Positions 52,440 to 61,055 are shown, counted from the stretch's first letter. The stretch is 64,000 bases of DNA from Nocardia aurantia (GCF_009604425.1 NZ_WEGI01000012.1:62001-126000), one strand, 5' to 3'. The notes: generated by a model from the sequence alone, not told the origin. Numbers and translations are program-made.

Positions 52440-52769
52440 TCAGCGTGAACCGTCGGGCATTCGGTCCTGGACGTGGACGGCATGGCCGTAGAAGCCCGCG
52501 GGTTGCTCGGCCAGGAGTTCGAGGAAACGCTGGGTCACCTCGGTGACCGGGTCGGAACGGGTGGCCGTGTCGTGAGCTTCCTGGTCGATCCACAGCTCCG
52601 TCACCCAGAGCGCATCCGGGTCGTCCAGCGCGGTGTTGACGGTGTAGGTGAGCAAACCGCTGTCGTCGCCCGCTGCCAGCGCCGATTCCTTGATCAACGC
52701 GATCACCTCGTCACGCCGACCGGGCAACGCGATCATTCGCCCGAACACGCTGAACATCGAACCCGCCAC
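52440..52769 (-). CDS. Antibiotic biosynthesis monooxygenase (ABM) fold protein
   Basis: A 109-residue ferredoxin-like ABM/quinol-monooxygenase-type protein: FGRMIALPGRRDEVIALI, GLLTYTVNTALDDPDALWVTELW, then a helix and strand. Such small dimers oxidise quinones, degrade haem or act as putative stress proteins; no cofactor residues can be named here. It is convergent with the EspG-like gene by 27 bp and is not obviously linked to its neighbours. Confidence 0.8.
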   Translation of the reverse strand: MAGSMFSVFGRMIALPGRRDEVIALIKESALAAGDDSGLLTYTVNTALDDPDALWVTELWIDQEAHDTATRSDPVTEVTQRFLELLAEQPAGFYGHAVHVQDRMPDGSR

Positions 52770-52879
52770 GCGTTCGCCCCTTTCACCGGAAACACTCTCG
52801 AAGCCAGCCTACTGGTCTTGTAGAAGATGGGGCCCCGAGCCGCCGACCCCGTTCGCTCCGGACGACGGTGACGGCGTAG

Positions 52880-53353
52880 TCAGCGGTCCTCCGCGCCGAC
52901 CGGGCTGGTGGGCATGTTCGCCATCAACTCGTTGTAGCGCGCGGCGAACTCCTGATCGGCCTGGATGTATCGCTGGGCGATCGCGCGATGTAGTTGCTGG
53001 AGATCGTCGACGATCCGATAGTGCTGCTCGAGAGTGTCGTGCACGTTGTTGGACGAGTCGCTGGAGGAATCGACCACCGCAGCTTTCGATCTGAAGCGGC
53101 GAACAACCAGTTTCGCCGAAGTGAGCACGGCCTGGTCCTCGCCGAGGCCCCAGCGCTTCTGGTTGGATATGTTCGTGGCGATCGTCTGTAATCGCCTGAT
53201 CTCGGTTTTGAACGCTTCACAGTCTCGCTCGATGTAAGCGAATTCCTCTGCGTTGACGCGTACATCATCGCTGAGGTGCACGCTGAGGAGACCTTTTTGC
53301 GCATCGGCAATGAGCTCAGCGAGTGGGCCTCCGGGTGTAGCGTCATCACTCAC
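52880..53353 (-). CDS. Helical protein of unknown function, partner of a DUF3558 lipoprotein
   Basis: A 157-residue all-helical soluble protein without signal peptide, cysteine or known motif. Length and helix content recall ESX-secreted WXG100-like proteins, but the WxG turn is absent. It is co-directional with and 52 bp after a DUF3558 lipoprotein gene; such pairs are frequent in Nocardia. No function can be given. Confidence 0.65.
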   Translation of the reverse strand: MSDDATPGGPLAELIADAQKGLLSVHLSDDVRVNAEEFAYIERDCEAFKTEIRRLQTIATNISNQKRWGLGEDQAVLTSAKLVVRRFRSKAAVVDSSSDSSNNVHDTLEQHYRIVDDLQQLHRAIAQRYIQADQEFAARYNELMANMPTSPVGAEDR

Positions 53354-53405
53354 GTACGCTGCCTCCTACTCGATCTCGCCCGAACATGTTGAGGGCAACT
53401 ACTTT

Positions 53406-53984
53406 TCAGGTTCCTGACGCGATGAGTGGCGCTAGCTTGGTCGCCAGCCCTTTCGCGATGTCGCAACTCTCGAGCCGCCCCGTTTTTCTGCTCGATGCGG
53501 GGTTGTCGATGGAGATCTCGAGGCTGCCCCCCTTCATCTCCAGGTTCAGCAGACAGAAGGCCCGATGATCCGGTTGATCGACATCGTGATAGCTGAGCGC
53601 CCGACGGTCACCTATGACCATCTCGCCAGCGACTGCGAAGCCGATGTTGGACCGCACCATGGGCAGCGTGATGTTCGTTGTGCGGATGGAGGCGCCGTAG
53701 CCGTCTGCCGCAGCGTAGATGCAGCCGCGCCACTTCGCGCCGCCCGAACCATCCGAGTCCGCATTGGTCGCCTTGTGGTCGAGCCCCTCCGAGTCCAGCA
53801 CGGATGTCGGAATGTCGTGACACGGATCGAATCCCGTGGGCGCTTGCGCGGCGAGAGTCGTTGTCGCTGAGGTGCTTCGGCCGCTCGGACTCGTCTCGCC
53901 GCCTGAACCCGACGATCCACATCCCGCCGCCGCGCCTACGACCAGAGCCGTTGTCACCATCGTGACCGCGAAACCCGCCCGCAT
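53406..53984 (-). CDS. DUF3558-type lipoprotein
   Basis: A 192-residue exported lipoprotein. Signal peptide with lipobox GAAAGC, then a Ser/Thr/Gly linker and a DUF3558 domain (GFDPCHDIPTSVLDSEGLD near the start, WRGCIYAAADGYGASIRTTN, FCLLNLEMKGGSLEISI, and a final RLESCDIAKGLA). Four cysteines could form two disulfides, as usual in this family. Role unknown; it is a common surface lipoprotein in Nocardia. First gene of a pair with the 52880-53353 helical protein. Confidence 0.8.
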   Translation of the reverse strand: MRAGFAVTMVTTALVVGAAAGCGSSGSGGETSPSGRSTSATTTLAAQAPTGFDPCHDIPTSVLDSEGLDHKATNADSDGSGGAKWRGCIYAAADGYGASIRTTNITLPMVRSNIGFAVAGEMVIGDRRALSYHDVDQPDHRAFCLLNLEMKGGSLEISIDNPASSRKTGRLESCDIAKGLATKLAPLIASGT

Positions 53985-54118
53985 GTTCGCCCCCTTCTCT
54001 ACGACTCACCGGGTCGGATGGACCGACGATAGCATTCCGCCCGCCGCGGCCAGGCGGTTCCGAACTGCCGCACACGGTGCCGCGAGTCCGGCGAGGTGAG
54101 ACCCGGTGACCGGGTGGG

Positions 54119-54262
54119 CTATTGCGTCGCGAGGTTGGCCAGCAGCAGGGCGCCGACCACGCCGATCAGGATGGGGATGCCGAGGTGGCCCGCTGTGCGG
54201 CTGTAGTCGATGGTCGACCAGAGCACGATGATCGTCAGGGTCGCCAGGATCAACTTCTTCAT
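54119..54262 (-). CDS. Tiny two-helix membrane protein (47 aa)
   Basis: A 47-residue reading frame starting ATG at 54262, with GGGGAGGA upstream. It encodes a lysine-flanked helix (LILATLTIIVLWSTI), a short polar turn and a second helix (IPILIGVVGALLLANLA), ending LATQ. Good codon use and a strong ribosome site indicate a real gene. No family was recognised. Confidence 0.6.
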   Translation of the reverse strand: MKKLILATLTIIVLWSTIDYSRTAGHLGIPILIGVVGALLLANLATQ

Positions 54263-54367
54263 GAATCCTCCCCGGTGCCTGTGCATTCCAGGTTACAAGG
54301 TTTGTATTCGGTTGCGCTACAGGGGGTTCCGGAGACGGTACCGACCGGGCGGGACTGGGCGCAGATA

Positions 54368-54423
54368 TTCCACTATTGACAGGTCTCTATGAGAGGTTCT
54401 ACGATTGACATGCCATAGTGGAA
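54368..54423 (+). promoter_or_regulatory. Promoter of the carotenoid oxygenase gene within a spaced inverted repeat
   Basis: -35 TTGACA (54376-54381), 18-bp spacer, -10 TACGAT (54400-54405). The promoter is bracketed by TTCCACTAT (54368-54376) and ATAGTGGAA (54415-54423), a 9-bp inverted repeat, which suggests two bound half-sites. Confidence 0.55.
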
Positions 54424-54440
54424 CGTCTGACTGGAATTCG

Positions 54441-55787
54441 ATGACCGTGCACGAACTGCCCGAGTACCTGCGGGGTGACCTCGCACCCGTTCCCGACGAA
54501 CTCGAGGCCTTCGACCTGCCGGTCGAGGGAGCCTTGCCACCCGAATTGACCGGTCGCTACGTGCGCAACGGGCCCAATCCGCGGACCGGCGCCGATCCGG
54601 GGCACTGGTTCCTCGGCGACGGGATGTTGCACGGGGTGCGGCTGCGCGGCGGGCGGGCCGAGTGGTATCGCAACCGGTGGGTGCGGACCAGTAGATTCAC
54701 CTCGGGGGCGCCCTTCCTCCGGCCCGATCTCACCGTGGACCGGGCCGCGAACGCGGCCAATACCAACGTGATCCGGCATGCCGGCCGGCTGTACGCGCTG
54801 GTCGAGAACGGGCTGCCGTACGAGGTGGACGCGGAGCTGGGGACGGTCGGGGCATGCGATTTCGGCGGCCGGCTCACCACCGCGATGACCGCGCACCCGA
54901 AGGCGGATCCCGTCACGGGTGAGTTGCACTTCTTCGGGTACGGGTTCGCCGAGCCGTATCTCACCTACCACCGGTTGTCGGCGGCCGGCGAGCTGGTGCA
55001 CAGCCGGGTGGTCGAGGTGCCGGGACCGACGATGATGCACGATTTCGCCATCACCGAGAATTATGTGGTGTGGCTGGACCTGCCGGTCGTGTTCGACCCG
55101 GTCCGGGCCGCACGCGGCGGGATGCCGTACGGCTGGGACGACGGCTACGGCGCCCGGCTCGGGGTGATGCCGAAAGCCGGCGGCGCGGTCACCTGGTACG
55201 AGGTGGATCCGTGCTACGTGTTCCATGTCGGCAACGCGCACGAGCGCCCCGGCGGGGTGGTAGTCGTGGACGCGGTCCGATATTCGAGGGAATCGTTCGA
55301 GCGATTCTGGTCCGGCGCGGAAAATTCAGCCGCGCCGGGGCCGTACGACGCCCCGGCGAACGCGGAAAACGGTCCGGTTCTACACCGCTGGACAATTGGT
55401 GGGATTGGCACTGATGATACTCGGGTCGCCGAGGAGAAACTAGACGAGCTATCGGTGGAATTTCCTACCATAAACGATTTGCGGACCGGTTTGCCCGGTC
55501 GTTATATCTATGCCGTCGCCGATACCGAAATCGTGAAATATGATCTCGCCCGCGGGGCCGTCGCCCGATATTCCGCGGGCGGCCGGGCGGGGGAGGCGGT
55601 CTTCGTTCCGGCGGCGGAGCCCGGTGCCGCCGAGGACGACGGGTGGTTGTTGTCGCTGGTGTCCGGCTCGGACGGAGCCGAGCTGCGGGTGCTCGACGCC
55701 ACAGGGCTCGCCGAGGTGGCGTCGGTGCGGCTGCCGTGCCGGGTGCCGGCCGGTTTCCACGGGCACTGGCTGCCCGATCTCCCCTGA
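54441..55787 (+). CDS. Carotenoid cleavage oxygenase (RPE65 family)
   Basis: A 448-residue seven-bladed iron oxygenase that cleaves a double bond in carotenoids, apocarotenoids or stilbenes. The four iron-binding histidines are present: H152 (TAHPK), H200 (MMHDFAIT), H262 (YVFHVGNA) and H440 (GFHGHW). RYVRNGPNP at the start is a family mark. No carotenoid genes are nearby, so the substrate is open. The ATG at 54441 fits the promoter; a TTG-initiated form 12 codons longer is less likely. Confidence 0.9.
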   Translation: MTVHELPEYLRGDLAPVPDELEAFDLPVEGALPPELTGRYVRNGPNPRTGADPGHWFLGDGMLHGVRLRGGRAEWYRNRWVRTSRFTSGAPFLRPDLTVDRAANAANTNVIRHAGRLYALVENGLPYEVDAELGTVGACDFGGRLTTAMTAHPKADPVTGELHFFGYGFAEPYLTYHRLSAAGELVHSRVVEVPGPTMMHDFAITENYVVWLDLPVVFDPVRAARGGMPYGWDDGYGARLGVMPKAGGAVTWYEVDPCYVFHVGNAHERPGGVVVVDAVRYSRESFERFWSGAENSAAPGPYDAPANAENGPVLHRWTIGGIGTDDTRVAEEKLDELSVEFPTINDLRTGLPGRYIYAVADTEIVKYDLARGAVARYSAGGRAGEAVFVPAAEPGAAEDDGWLLSLVSGSDGAELRVLDATGLAEVASVRLPCRVPAGFHGHWLPDLP

Positions 55788-55797
55788 TCGGACGGCG

Positions 55798-55832
55798 GAA
55801 CGCCCGGTCCATCGGTGATGGACCGGGCGTTC
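55798..55832. terminator. Bidirectional hairpin terminator
   Basis: GAACGCCCGGTCCAT / ATGGACCGGGCGTTC, a perfect 15-bp stem with a 5-nt loop between convergent genes. Confidence 0.8.
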
Positions 55833-55844
55833 GATGTCGTGTGC

Positions 55845-56081
55845 TTATTCCGGCGGGGGCACGACGACGTTGTAGTAGCAGCCGCCGTTGCTGCCGCCGC
55901 TACCGCTACAGCTGCCCGGAGGCGGGCCGTCGTGGCGCATGCCGTCGATGTACTGTTCGTCACCCTGGCTCACGGGCACTGCCAGCACCGGGGCGGCCAG
56001 CGCCGTGACCGGCGCGAGAACTACGAAACCGGCGAACGCCGTACGTGCCAGGCGCCGCTTGATACTGGTCGTCGAGCTCAC
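55845..56081 (-). CDS. Small secreted protein with CSGSGG motif
   Basis: A 78-residue precursor. After RRLARTAFAGFVVLAPVTALAA comes a likely signal-peptidase site; the mature part is about 40 residues, Gly/Ser/Pro-rich, with two cysteines (SCSGSGGSNGGCYYN) that may pair. The start is GTG at 56081, with GAGGAG well placed. Related to the next gene in leader and CSGSGG motif. Function unknown; possibly a secreted peptide. Confidence 0.65.
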   Translation of the reverse strand: MSSTTSIKRRLARTAFAGFVVLAPVTALAAPVLAVPVSQGDEQYIDGMRHDGPPPGSCSGSGGSNGGCYYNVVVPPPE

Positions 56082-56136
56082 ATCAAACTCCTCTCCATCC
56101 GATACACCTCGTCGTGCGATGGAAATGCGGTTTCGG

Positions 56137-56325
56137 TCAGCACATGCTGCCTCCGCTGCCACTACACGGCCTCGGGGGCGGTGGCGGCGGCGGTCCGGGC
56201 ATGCCCGGATACGGCGGCGGCGGTTGGGCGATCAGTGGCGCCGCGGTCGCGACCATAGGGAGAACGACCATGAGACCGGCGACAGCGATCCTGGCCAAAC
56301 GTCGATCCGTGCTGCTGTTCTGCAC
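56137..56325 (-). CDS. Small secreted proline-rich protein with CSGSGG motif
   Basis: A 62-residue precursor starting GTG at 56325, with AAGGAGGAG nine bases upstream. Leader RRLARIAVAGLMVVLPMVATAAP, then a mature part of about 30 residues almost entirely Pro/Gly, ending PCSGSGGSMC. Its leader and two-cysteine end are shared with the 55845-56081 product, 55 bp downstream, so the two are tandem paralogues. Function unknown. Confidence 0.6.
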   Translation of the reverse strand: MQNSSTDRRLARIAVAGLMVVLPMVATAAPLIAQPPPPYPGMPGPPPPPPPRPCSGSGGSMC

Positions 56326-56528
56326 TCCGCATCTCCTCCTTCCGGAAGGTATTCGGAACTCATAGAACAGACCGGTACAACGCATTCCACGGTAGACCGC
56401 AAATCAGCGCCGATCAATAGCGGGGAATTACTGCGGACCGCGCCATTGCATTTATGTAACATCATTCTTCCGGTGAAATACAAAAGATGATTCTCCGGAT
56501 TCGGGCGAATGACATGGACGGGATACGG

Positions 56529-56565
56529 CGACGGCCCCGGCACCACCTGGGTGCCGGGGCCGTCG
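56529..56565 (-). terminator. Terminator of the amidohydrolase operon
   Basis: A perfect 16-bp stem (56529-56544 with 56550-56565; core GACGGCCCCGGCACC) and a 5-nt loop, ending 10 bp past the stop codon of the second amidohydrolase. Confidence 0.8.
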
Positions 56566-56574
56566 GGGGATCGG

Positions 56575-57831
56575 TCAGCTCGCGACGCGCTCGGCGTACA
56601 TCGCCGCCCACTCCCGGCGGGAGCGGATCGACAGGTCGACGTCGGTCGCCTGGGCGCGCAGCGCGCCCACGGTGGCCTGTTCCTTCGGGATGTGCGCGAA
56701 CGGATCCCACTCCAGGAAGCGGCAGGCGTTCTCCCACGTGATCTTGTTGATGTCCTCGTCCGAGGCGCCGGCGGCGTTCAGCTCGTTGAGCACGAACTCC
56801 GGGGCATCCGGCCACAGCGAATCCGAGTGCGGGAAGTCGCATTCCCACGCGATGATGTCCATCCCGACCTTGTCGCGGTAGGTGAGCGCGGTGGGATCGG
56901 TGACGTAGCAGGCCATCACGTGCTCGCGGAACACCTCGCTGGGCAGCTTGCCGCCGAAGTCGCGGCGCAGCCACTTCTGGTTGGTGTAGTGGCGATCGGA
57001 GCGATCCAGGAAGAACGGGATCCACCCGATGCCGCCCTCGGACAGCGCGATCTTCAGGCCCGGATAGGTCCGGAAAGCCGGGCCCCACAACAGATCCTGC
57101 ACGGTGATCTGGGAAACCGTGGGCGCCAGGCACATCAGGTTGTCGATCGGCGCGTCGGGGGCGAGACGCAGTGCGCCGAAACCCATTCCGATGTGCAGGT
57201 TCATCACCGTGTGGTTGTCCTGCAGCGCCTGGAACACCGGGCCCCAGTAGTTCATGTCGAAGTAGCTGGGCAGCCCCTCGAGATGCGGCAGCTCCGGCAT
57301 CGACACCGAACGGCAGCCCTTCGAGGCGAGCCGCTCGATCTCCGCGACGGCCAGCTGCGGATCCCACAGCGGGATGATGCCCAGCGGGATGAACCGGCCC
57401 GGGTAGGCCCCGCACCACTCGTCGACGTGCCAGTCGTTGTAGAGCTGGATGATCTGGACGGTGATCTCGTCCTTGACCTTCGCGAGATGTCCGGCGCTGA
57501 AGCCCGCGTACGTCGGGAAGCACATCGAGGCGAGTACGCCGTTGGCGTTCATGTCCCGCACGCGCTCGTGGATGTCGTACACGCCAGGGCGCATCTCGGC
57601 GTAGCCGGCGGGGTTGTGGTCCCACTCCTCCGGCGGCCAGGAGACGACCGCGTTCAGGCCGGTCACGCCGACCGGGTTGCCCCGGTACATCCAGCGGTCG
57701 ACACCCTGGTCGTCGACGATGACCCGCGGCATCACGTCGGCCAGCTTGGCCGGAGTGTGATTCTTGAACATGTCCGGCGGCTCGACGACGTGGTCGTCGA
57801 TGCTCACCAGGATCAGATCATTGATATCCAT
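56575..57831 (-). CDS. Amidohydrolase (COG2159, decarboxylase/hydrolase type)
   Basis: A 418-residue TIM-barrel metal hydrolase. The N-terminal SIDDHVVEPPDMF supplies the first metal motif (D-x-H); MNLHIGMG and the late EWECDFPHSDSLW-type segment (IAWECDFPHSDSLWP) supply further His/Asp ligands. Proteins of this group decarboxylate or hydrolyse aromatic or sterol-derived acids. It lies 9 bp after a second, distantly related amidohydrolase. Substrate unknown. Confidence 0.82.
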   Translation of the reverse strand: MDINDLILVSIDDHVVEPPDMFKNHTPAKLADVMPRVIVDDQGVDRWMYRGNPVGVTGLNAVVSWPPEEWDHNPAGYAEMRPGVYDIHERVRDMNANGVLASMCFPTYAGFSAGHLAKVKDEITVQIIQLYNDWHVDEWCGAYPGRFIPLGIIPLWDPQLAVAEIERLASKGCRSVSMPELPHLEGLPSYFDMNYWGPVFQALQDNHTVMNLHIGMGFGALRLAPDAPIDNLMCLAPTVSQITVQDLLWGPAFRTYPGLKIALSEGGIGWIPFFLDRSDRHYTNQKWLRRDFGGKLPSEVFREHVMACYVTDPTALTYRDKVGMDIIAWECDFPHSDSLWPDAPEFVLNELNAAGASDEDINKITWENACRFLEWDPFAHIPKEQATVGALRAQATDVDLSIRSRREWAAMYAERVAS

Positions 57832-57840
57832 GCGTCCTCA

Positions 57841-59022
57841 CTAGACCTTCAGCAGGCGAGCCAAGTTGCCGCCCATGATCAGGGCCTGGTCCGCCTCGGG
57901 CAGGTCCTTGAGCTCGTGGATGTAGCGGGTCGGCTCGGCCAGGCCCTCCGGGTGCGGGTAGTCGGAACCGAACAGCACGTGATCGGCGCCGAGCAGGTCG
58001 GCCAGCGCGCCCAGGTCCTCCTCCCAGAACGGGGAGATGTAGAGGGCCTTCTTGAGCGCGGCGACCGGATCCTGGAAGCCGAAGCCCTCCGGGGCCTTCT
58101 TGTAGACGGCGGCCAGCTGCTCGAACAGGCCGGGCACCCAGGTCGCGCCGTTCTCGATGACGGCGAACTTCAGGTCCGGGTGGCGGAACAGGGCGCCGTG
58201 GCATACCCACGAGGCGACCGCGTCGCGGATCGGGGCCCACTCGTTCATCATCTTGAAGACGTTGGTGACGAACGGCAGCATCTCCTGGTTGCCGCCGTCC
58301 CACTCCGCGGCGTAGCGGGCGTAGCCGCTGTCCGAGGAGTGCATGGTGATGAGCACGTCGAGCTCGACCGCGCGCTTCCAGAACGGGTCGAACTCCGGCA
58401 GCGCGAACGAGCGGGTGCCGCGGAAGCCGGGCACCGGCGCGGGCCGCACCAGGATCGCCTTGGCGCCGCGCTCGACGACCCACTCCAGCTCCTCGATCGC
58501 CTTGTCGACGATCGGCAGGCTGATCACCGGCACGGTGAAGATACGGTTCTCGTAGTTGAAGGACCAGGTCTCGTACAGCCACTCGTTGAGGGCGTGCACG
58601 ACCGCGTGGATCAGCTCCGGGTCGTCCTTCATCCGCTCCTCGAGCAGGCTGGCGAGGGTCGGGAACATCAGCGCGCGATCGATCTGCAGCTCGTTCATCA
58701 GCTCCAGGCGCGGCGCGGGCTCGCGGAACGCCGGGGTCGCCTTGATCGGCTTGCCGAAGATCTCCCGGCGGCTCTTGCCCTCCGGGTTGCCGTTCTTGAA
58801 GTACTCCTCCATCGCGCCCGGGGCGGCGACGACCTCGAAGGTCGGGTTGGGGATGTACTCGCTGATGTGGCCACGAATCGCGATCTTCGTCCGACCGTCG
58901 ACCTGGACGTACTTGACCGCGTTCGCGTACTTCTTCGGCAGGAACTTGGTCAGCGCCTCCGGCGGTTCGTACAGGTGATTGTCGGCGTCGAAGAGCTGGT
59001 AGGGCAGGTCACTCTGGGACAC
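57841..59022 (-). CDS. Amidohydrolase (COG2159), first gene of the pair
   Basis: A 393-residue relative of the following protein: FDADNHLYEPPEAL (D-x-N-H first metal motif), LITMHSSDSG, and GADHVLFGSDYPHPEG near the C-terminus with the usual Asp and His ligands. The two are probably subunits or successive enzymes of one degradative step. The start is GTG at 59022. A palindrome GAGAAT-CTC-ATTCTC lies 27 bp upstream, a likely TetR-type operator. Confidence 0.82.
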   Translation of the reverse strand: MSQSDLPYQLFDADNHLYEPPEALTKFLPKKYANAVKYVQVDGRTKIAIRGHISEYIPNPTFEVVAAPGAMEEYFKNGNPEGKSRREIFGKPIKATPAFREPAPRLELMNELQIDRALMFPTLASLLEERMKDDPELIHAVVHALNEWLYETWSFNYENRIFTVPVISLPIVDKAIEELEWVVERGAKAILVRPAPVPGFRGTRSFALPEFDPFWKRAVELDVLITMHSSDSGYARYAAEWDGGNQEMLPFVTNVFKMMNEWAPIRDAVASWVCHGALFRHPDLKFAVIENGATWVPGLFEQLAAVYKKAPEGFGFQDPVAALKKALYISPFWEEDLGALADLLGADHVLFGSDYPHPEGLAEPTRYIHELKDLPEADQALIMGGNLARLLKV

Positions 59023-59048
59023 GAAAGCCTCCGGGTTCGGACTGTTCT

Positions 59049-59063
59049 GAGAATCTCATTCTC
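59049..59063. promoter_or_regulatory. Operator-like palindrome upstream of the amidohydrolases
   Basis: GAGAAT-CTC-ATTCTC, a perfect 15-bp palindrome 27 bp before the start codon. The regulator is not in the window. Confidence 0.5.
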
Positions 59064-59227
59064 CTATGGCGAGCATCATACTATCGCGCGGCCTCGAGGG
59101 TTTGGGCAACTGCCCAGGATCGATCCGGTGTACCCGGGGTGGTGTCGTCGACGGGGGTTCCGACCGGCTACAGTGACGCCGAGTTTGAATACGAAAATCG
59201 TTTCCAACTGGGAAGGGGTACGCGGCG

Positions 59228-60175
59228 GTGAAGATCGCCTTCGTCGGCAAGGGTGGTAGTGGGAAGACGACGCTGTCGTCGTTGTTCGTCCGGCAGCTGG
59301 TCGCGCAGGGCGCACCGGTCCTGGCGATCGACGCCGACATCAATCAGCACCTCGCGGCGGCCCTGGGCGCCGACGAGGAGGAGGCGGTGACGCTGCCGAC
59401 CCTCGGCGAGCATCTGCCGCTGATCAAGGACTACCTGCGCGGTGACAATCCGCGGATCGCGACCGCGAGCGCGATGCTCAAGACCACCCCGCCCGGCCGC
59501 GGCTCGCGGCTGATCGGGGTGCCGGAACCCAATCCGATCTATACCGCCTGTCTGCGCGAGGTCGGTGGCGCGCGGCTGATGGTGACCGGGCCGTTCGCCG
59601 ACGAGGACCTCGGGGTGTCCTGCTACCACTCCAAGGTCGGCGCGGCGGAGATGCTGCTCAACCATTTGGTCGACGGGCCCGGCGAATACGTGGTGGTCGA
59701 CATGACCGCCGGGGCCGACGCATTCGCCTCCGGCCTGTTCACCCGCTTCGATCTCACCGCACTGGTCTGCGAGCCGACCCTGCGCAGCGTCGGGGTGTAT
59801 CGCCAATACCTCGGCTACGCCAAGGATTTCGGCATCCGGATCGCGGTGGTCGGCAACAAGGTCTGCGACGAAGACGATCTGGCGTTCCTGCGCGAACAGG
59901 TCGGCGACGACCTGCTGTGCTGGATCGGCCGTTCCGGGCACGTGCGGGCCGCCGAACGCGGGGAGATCCGGCCGATCCACGACCTGGAACCGCAGAACCT
60001 GGACGCGCTCAACACCGTTCGCGCGGAACTGGACTTCGTCGTGCGGGACTGGAACGAATACCAGCGCCAGGCGGTCGAATTCCACCTCCGCAACGCCAAC
60101 GCCTGGGCAGGCGCGGAATACGCCGACCAGGTGGACCCGGATTTCGTGCCGGGTCCGGAGATCCGGATCGGCTGA
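59228..60175 (+). CDS. CooC/ParA-like P-loop ATPase
   Basis: A 315-residue SIMIBI ATPase. Deviant Walker A GKGGSGKTT (7-15), AIDADINQHL (about 33-42) and VVVDMTAGADAFASGLFTRFD (about 157-177). The form is that of CooC/AcsF maturation ATPases, which load metal into enzymes such as CO dehydrogenase. No such enzyme is near. Two cysteines (ACLREV, SCYHSK) might bind metal, but the CxC of CooC is not seen. Monocistronic; convergent with livF. Confidence 0.75.
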   Translation: MKIAFVGKGGSGKTTLSSLFVRQLVAQGAPVLAIDADINQHLAAALGADEEEAVTLPTLGEHLPLIKDYLRGDNPRIATASAMLKTTPPGRGSRLIGVPEPNPIYTACLREVGGARLMVTGPFADEDLGVSCYHSKVGAAEMLLNHLVDGPGEYVVVDMTAGADAFASGLFTRFDLTALVCEPTLRSVGVYRQYLGYAKDFGIRIAVVGNKVCDEDDLAFLREQVGDDLLCWIGRSGHVRAAERGEIRPIHDLEPQNLDALNTVRAELDFVVRDWNEYQRQAVEFHLRNANAWAGAEYADQVDPDFVPGPEIRIG

Positions 60176-60191
60176 GCCGCCTCGTGTTCGA

Positions 60192-60233
60192 TCCGGGTCC
60201 GGCCGTCCCCTCATCGGCACGGCCGGACCCGGA
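60192..60233. terminator. Bidirectional hairpin terminator
   Basis: TCCGGGTCCGGCCGT (60192-60206) and ACGGCCGGACCCGGA (60219-60233), a perfect 15-bp stem with a 12-nt loop between convergent genes. Confidence 0.75.
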
Positions 60234-60343
60234 CGACTCGAGCCGGCCCGAATCCGGCTTCAGCGCAGGCTTGTTCGGCCCGCGATCGCCGAGTCCGGCT
60301 GCCCGGCAATCGGATCCGGCGGGTATCCATCCCGCGGCATCGC

Positions 60344-61054
60344 TCAGTCCTCTCCGAGATAGGCGCTGCGGACCCGGGTGTCGGCGAGCAGTTCGGTTCC
60401 GCTGCCCGACACCGTGATCCGGCCGATCTCCAGGACGTAACCGCGGTCGGCCAGGGACAGGGCGGCGTGTGCGTTCTGCTCCACCAACAGGATGGTCGTG
60501 CCGGCGGCGCGCAGCGAATCGACCGTCTCGAGAATGCGCGCGGACATCAGCGGGGACAGGCCCAGTGAGGGTTCGTCGAGCATCAGCAGTTTCGGGCGGC
60601 TGAGCAACGCGCGGCCGATGGCGAGCATCTGCTGTTCGCCACCGGACAGGGTGCCCGCCGCCTGGGTGCGACGCTCGCCGAGGATCGGGAACATCTCGTA
60701 GACGTGCGCGATATCCGCGTCGATCTCCCGGTCCCGCCGCAGGAAGGCGCCGAGCCGCAAGTTGTCCTCGATGGTGAGATCGCGGAAGACGTGCCGCCCC
60801 TCGGGAGAGTGGGCCAGCCCGAGCGCCACGATCTCGTGCGCGGGCCGGCCGTGGATCGGCCGGCCGTCGAACCGGATCGTGCCCGCCTCCGGCCGTTGCA
60901 GGCCGGACAGCGTGCGCAGCGTGGTGGTCTTACCCGCGCCGTTCGCGCCGATCAGGGTGACGATCTCACCCGCGTCCACCTCGAAACTGATCCCCTTGAC
61001 CGCGGTGACCGCGCCGTAGGCGACGTGCAGGTCCTCGACCTGTAGCAGTGCCAT
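60344..61054 (-). CDS. livF: Branched-chain amino-acid type ABC transporter ATPase LivF
   Basis: A 236-residue ATPase. Walker A GANGAGKTT (about 37-45), signature LSGGEQQML, Walker B LLMLDEPSLGLSP and the H-loop region LLVEQNA. The GLSP after Walker B is typical of LivF. It starts one base after the livG stop. Last gene of the transporter operon; the substrate is likely an amino acid, amide or urea. Confidence 0.92.
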   Translation of the reverse strand: MALLQVEDLHVAYGAVTAVKGISFEVDAGEIVTLIGANGAGKTTTLRTLSGLQRPEAGTIRFDGRPIHGRPAHEIVALGLAHSPEGRHVFRDLTIEDNLRLGAFLRRDREIDADIAHVYEMFPILGERRTQAAGTLSGGEQQMLAIGRALLSRPKLLMLDEPSLGLSPLMSARILETVDSLRAAGTTILLVEQNAHAALSLADRGYVLEIGRITVSGSGTELLADTRVRSAYLGED

Positions 61055-61055
61055 C

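Noticed and set aside
56509..59259. 916-codon plus-strand frame over both amidohydrolases
   Set aside because: Longest shadow in the window; Val/Arg/Gln/His-rich, no ribosome site, spans the terminator of the real operon.
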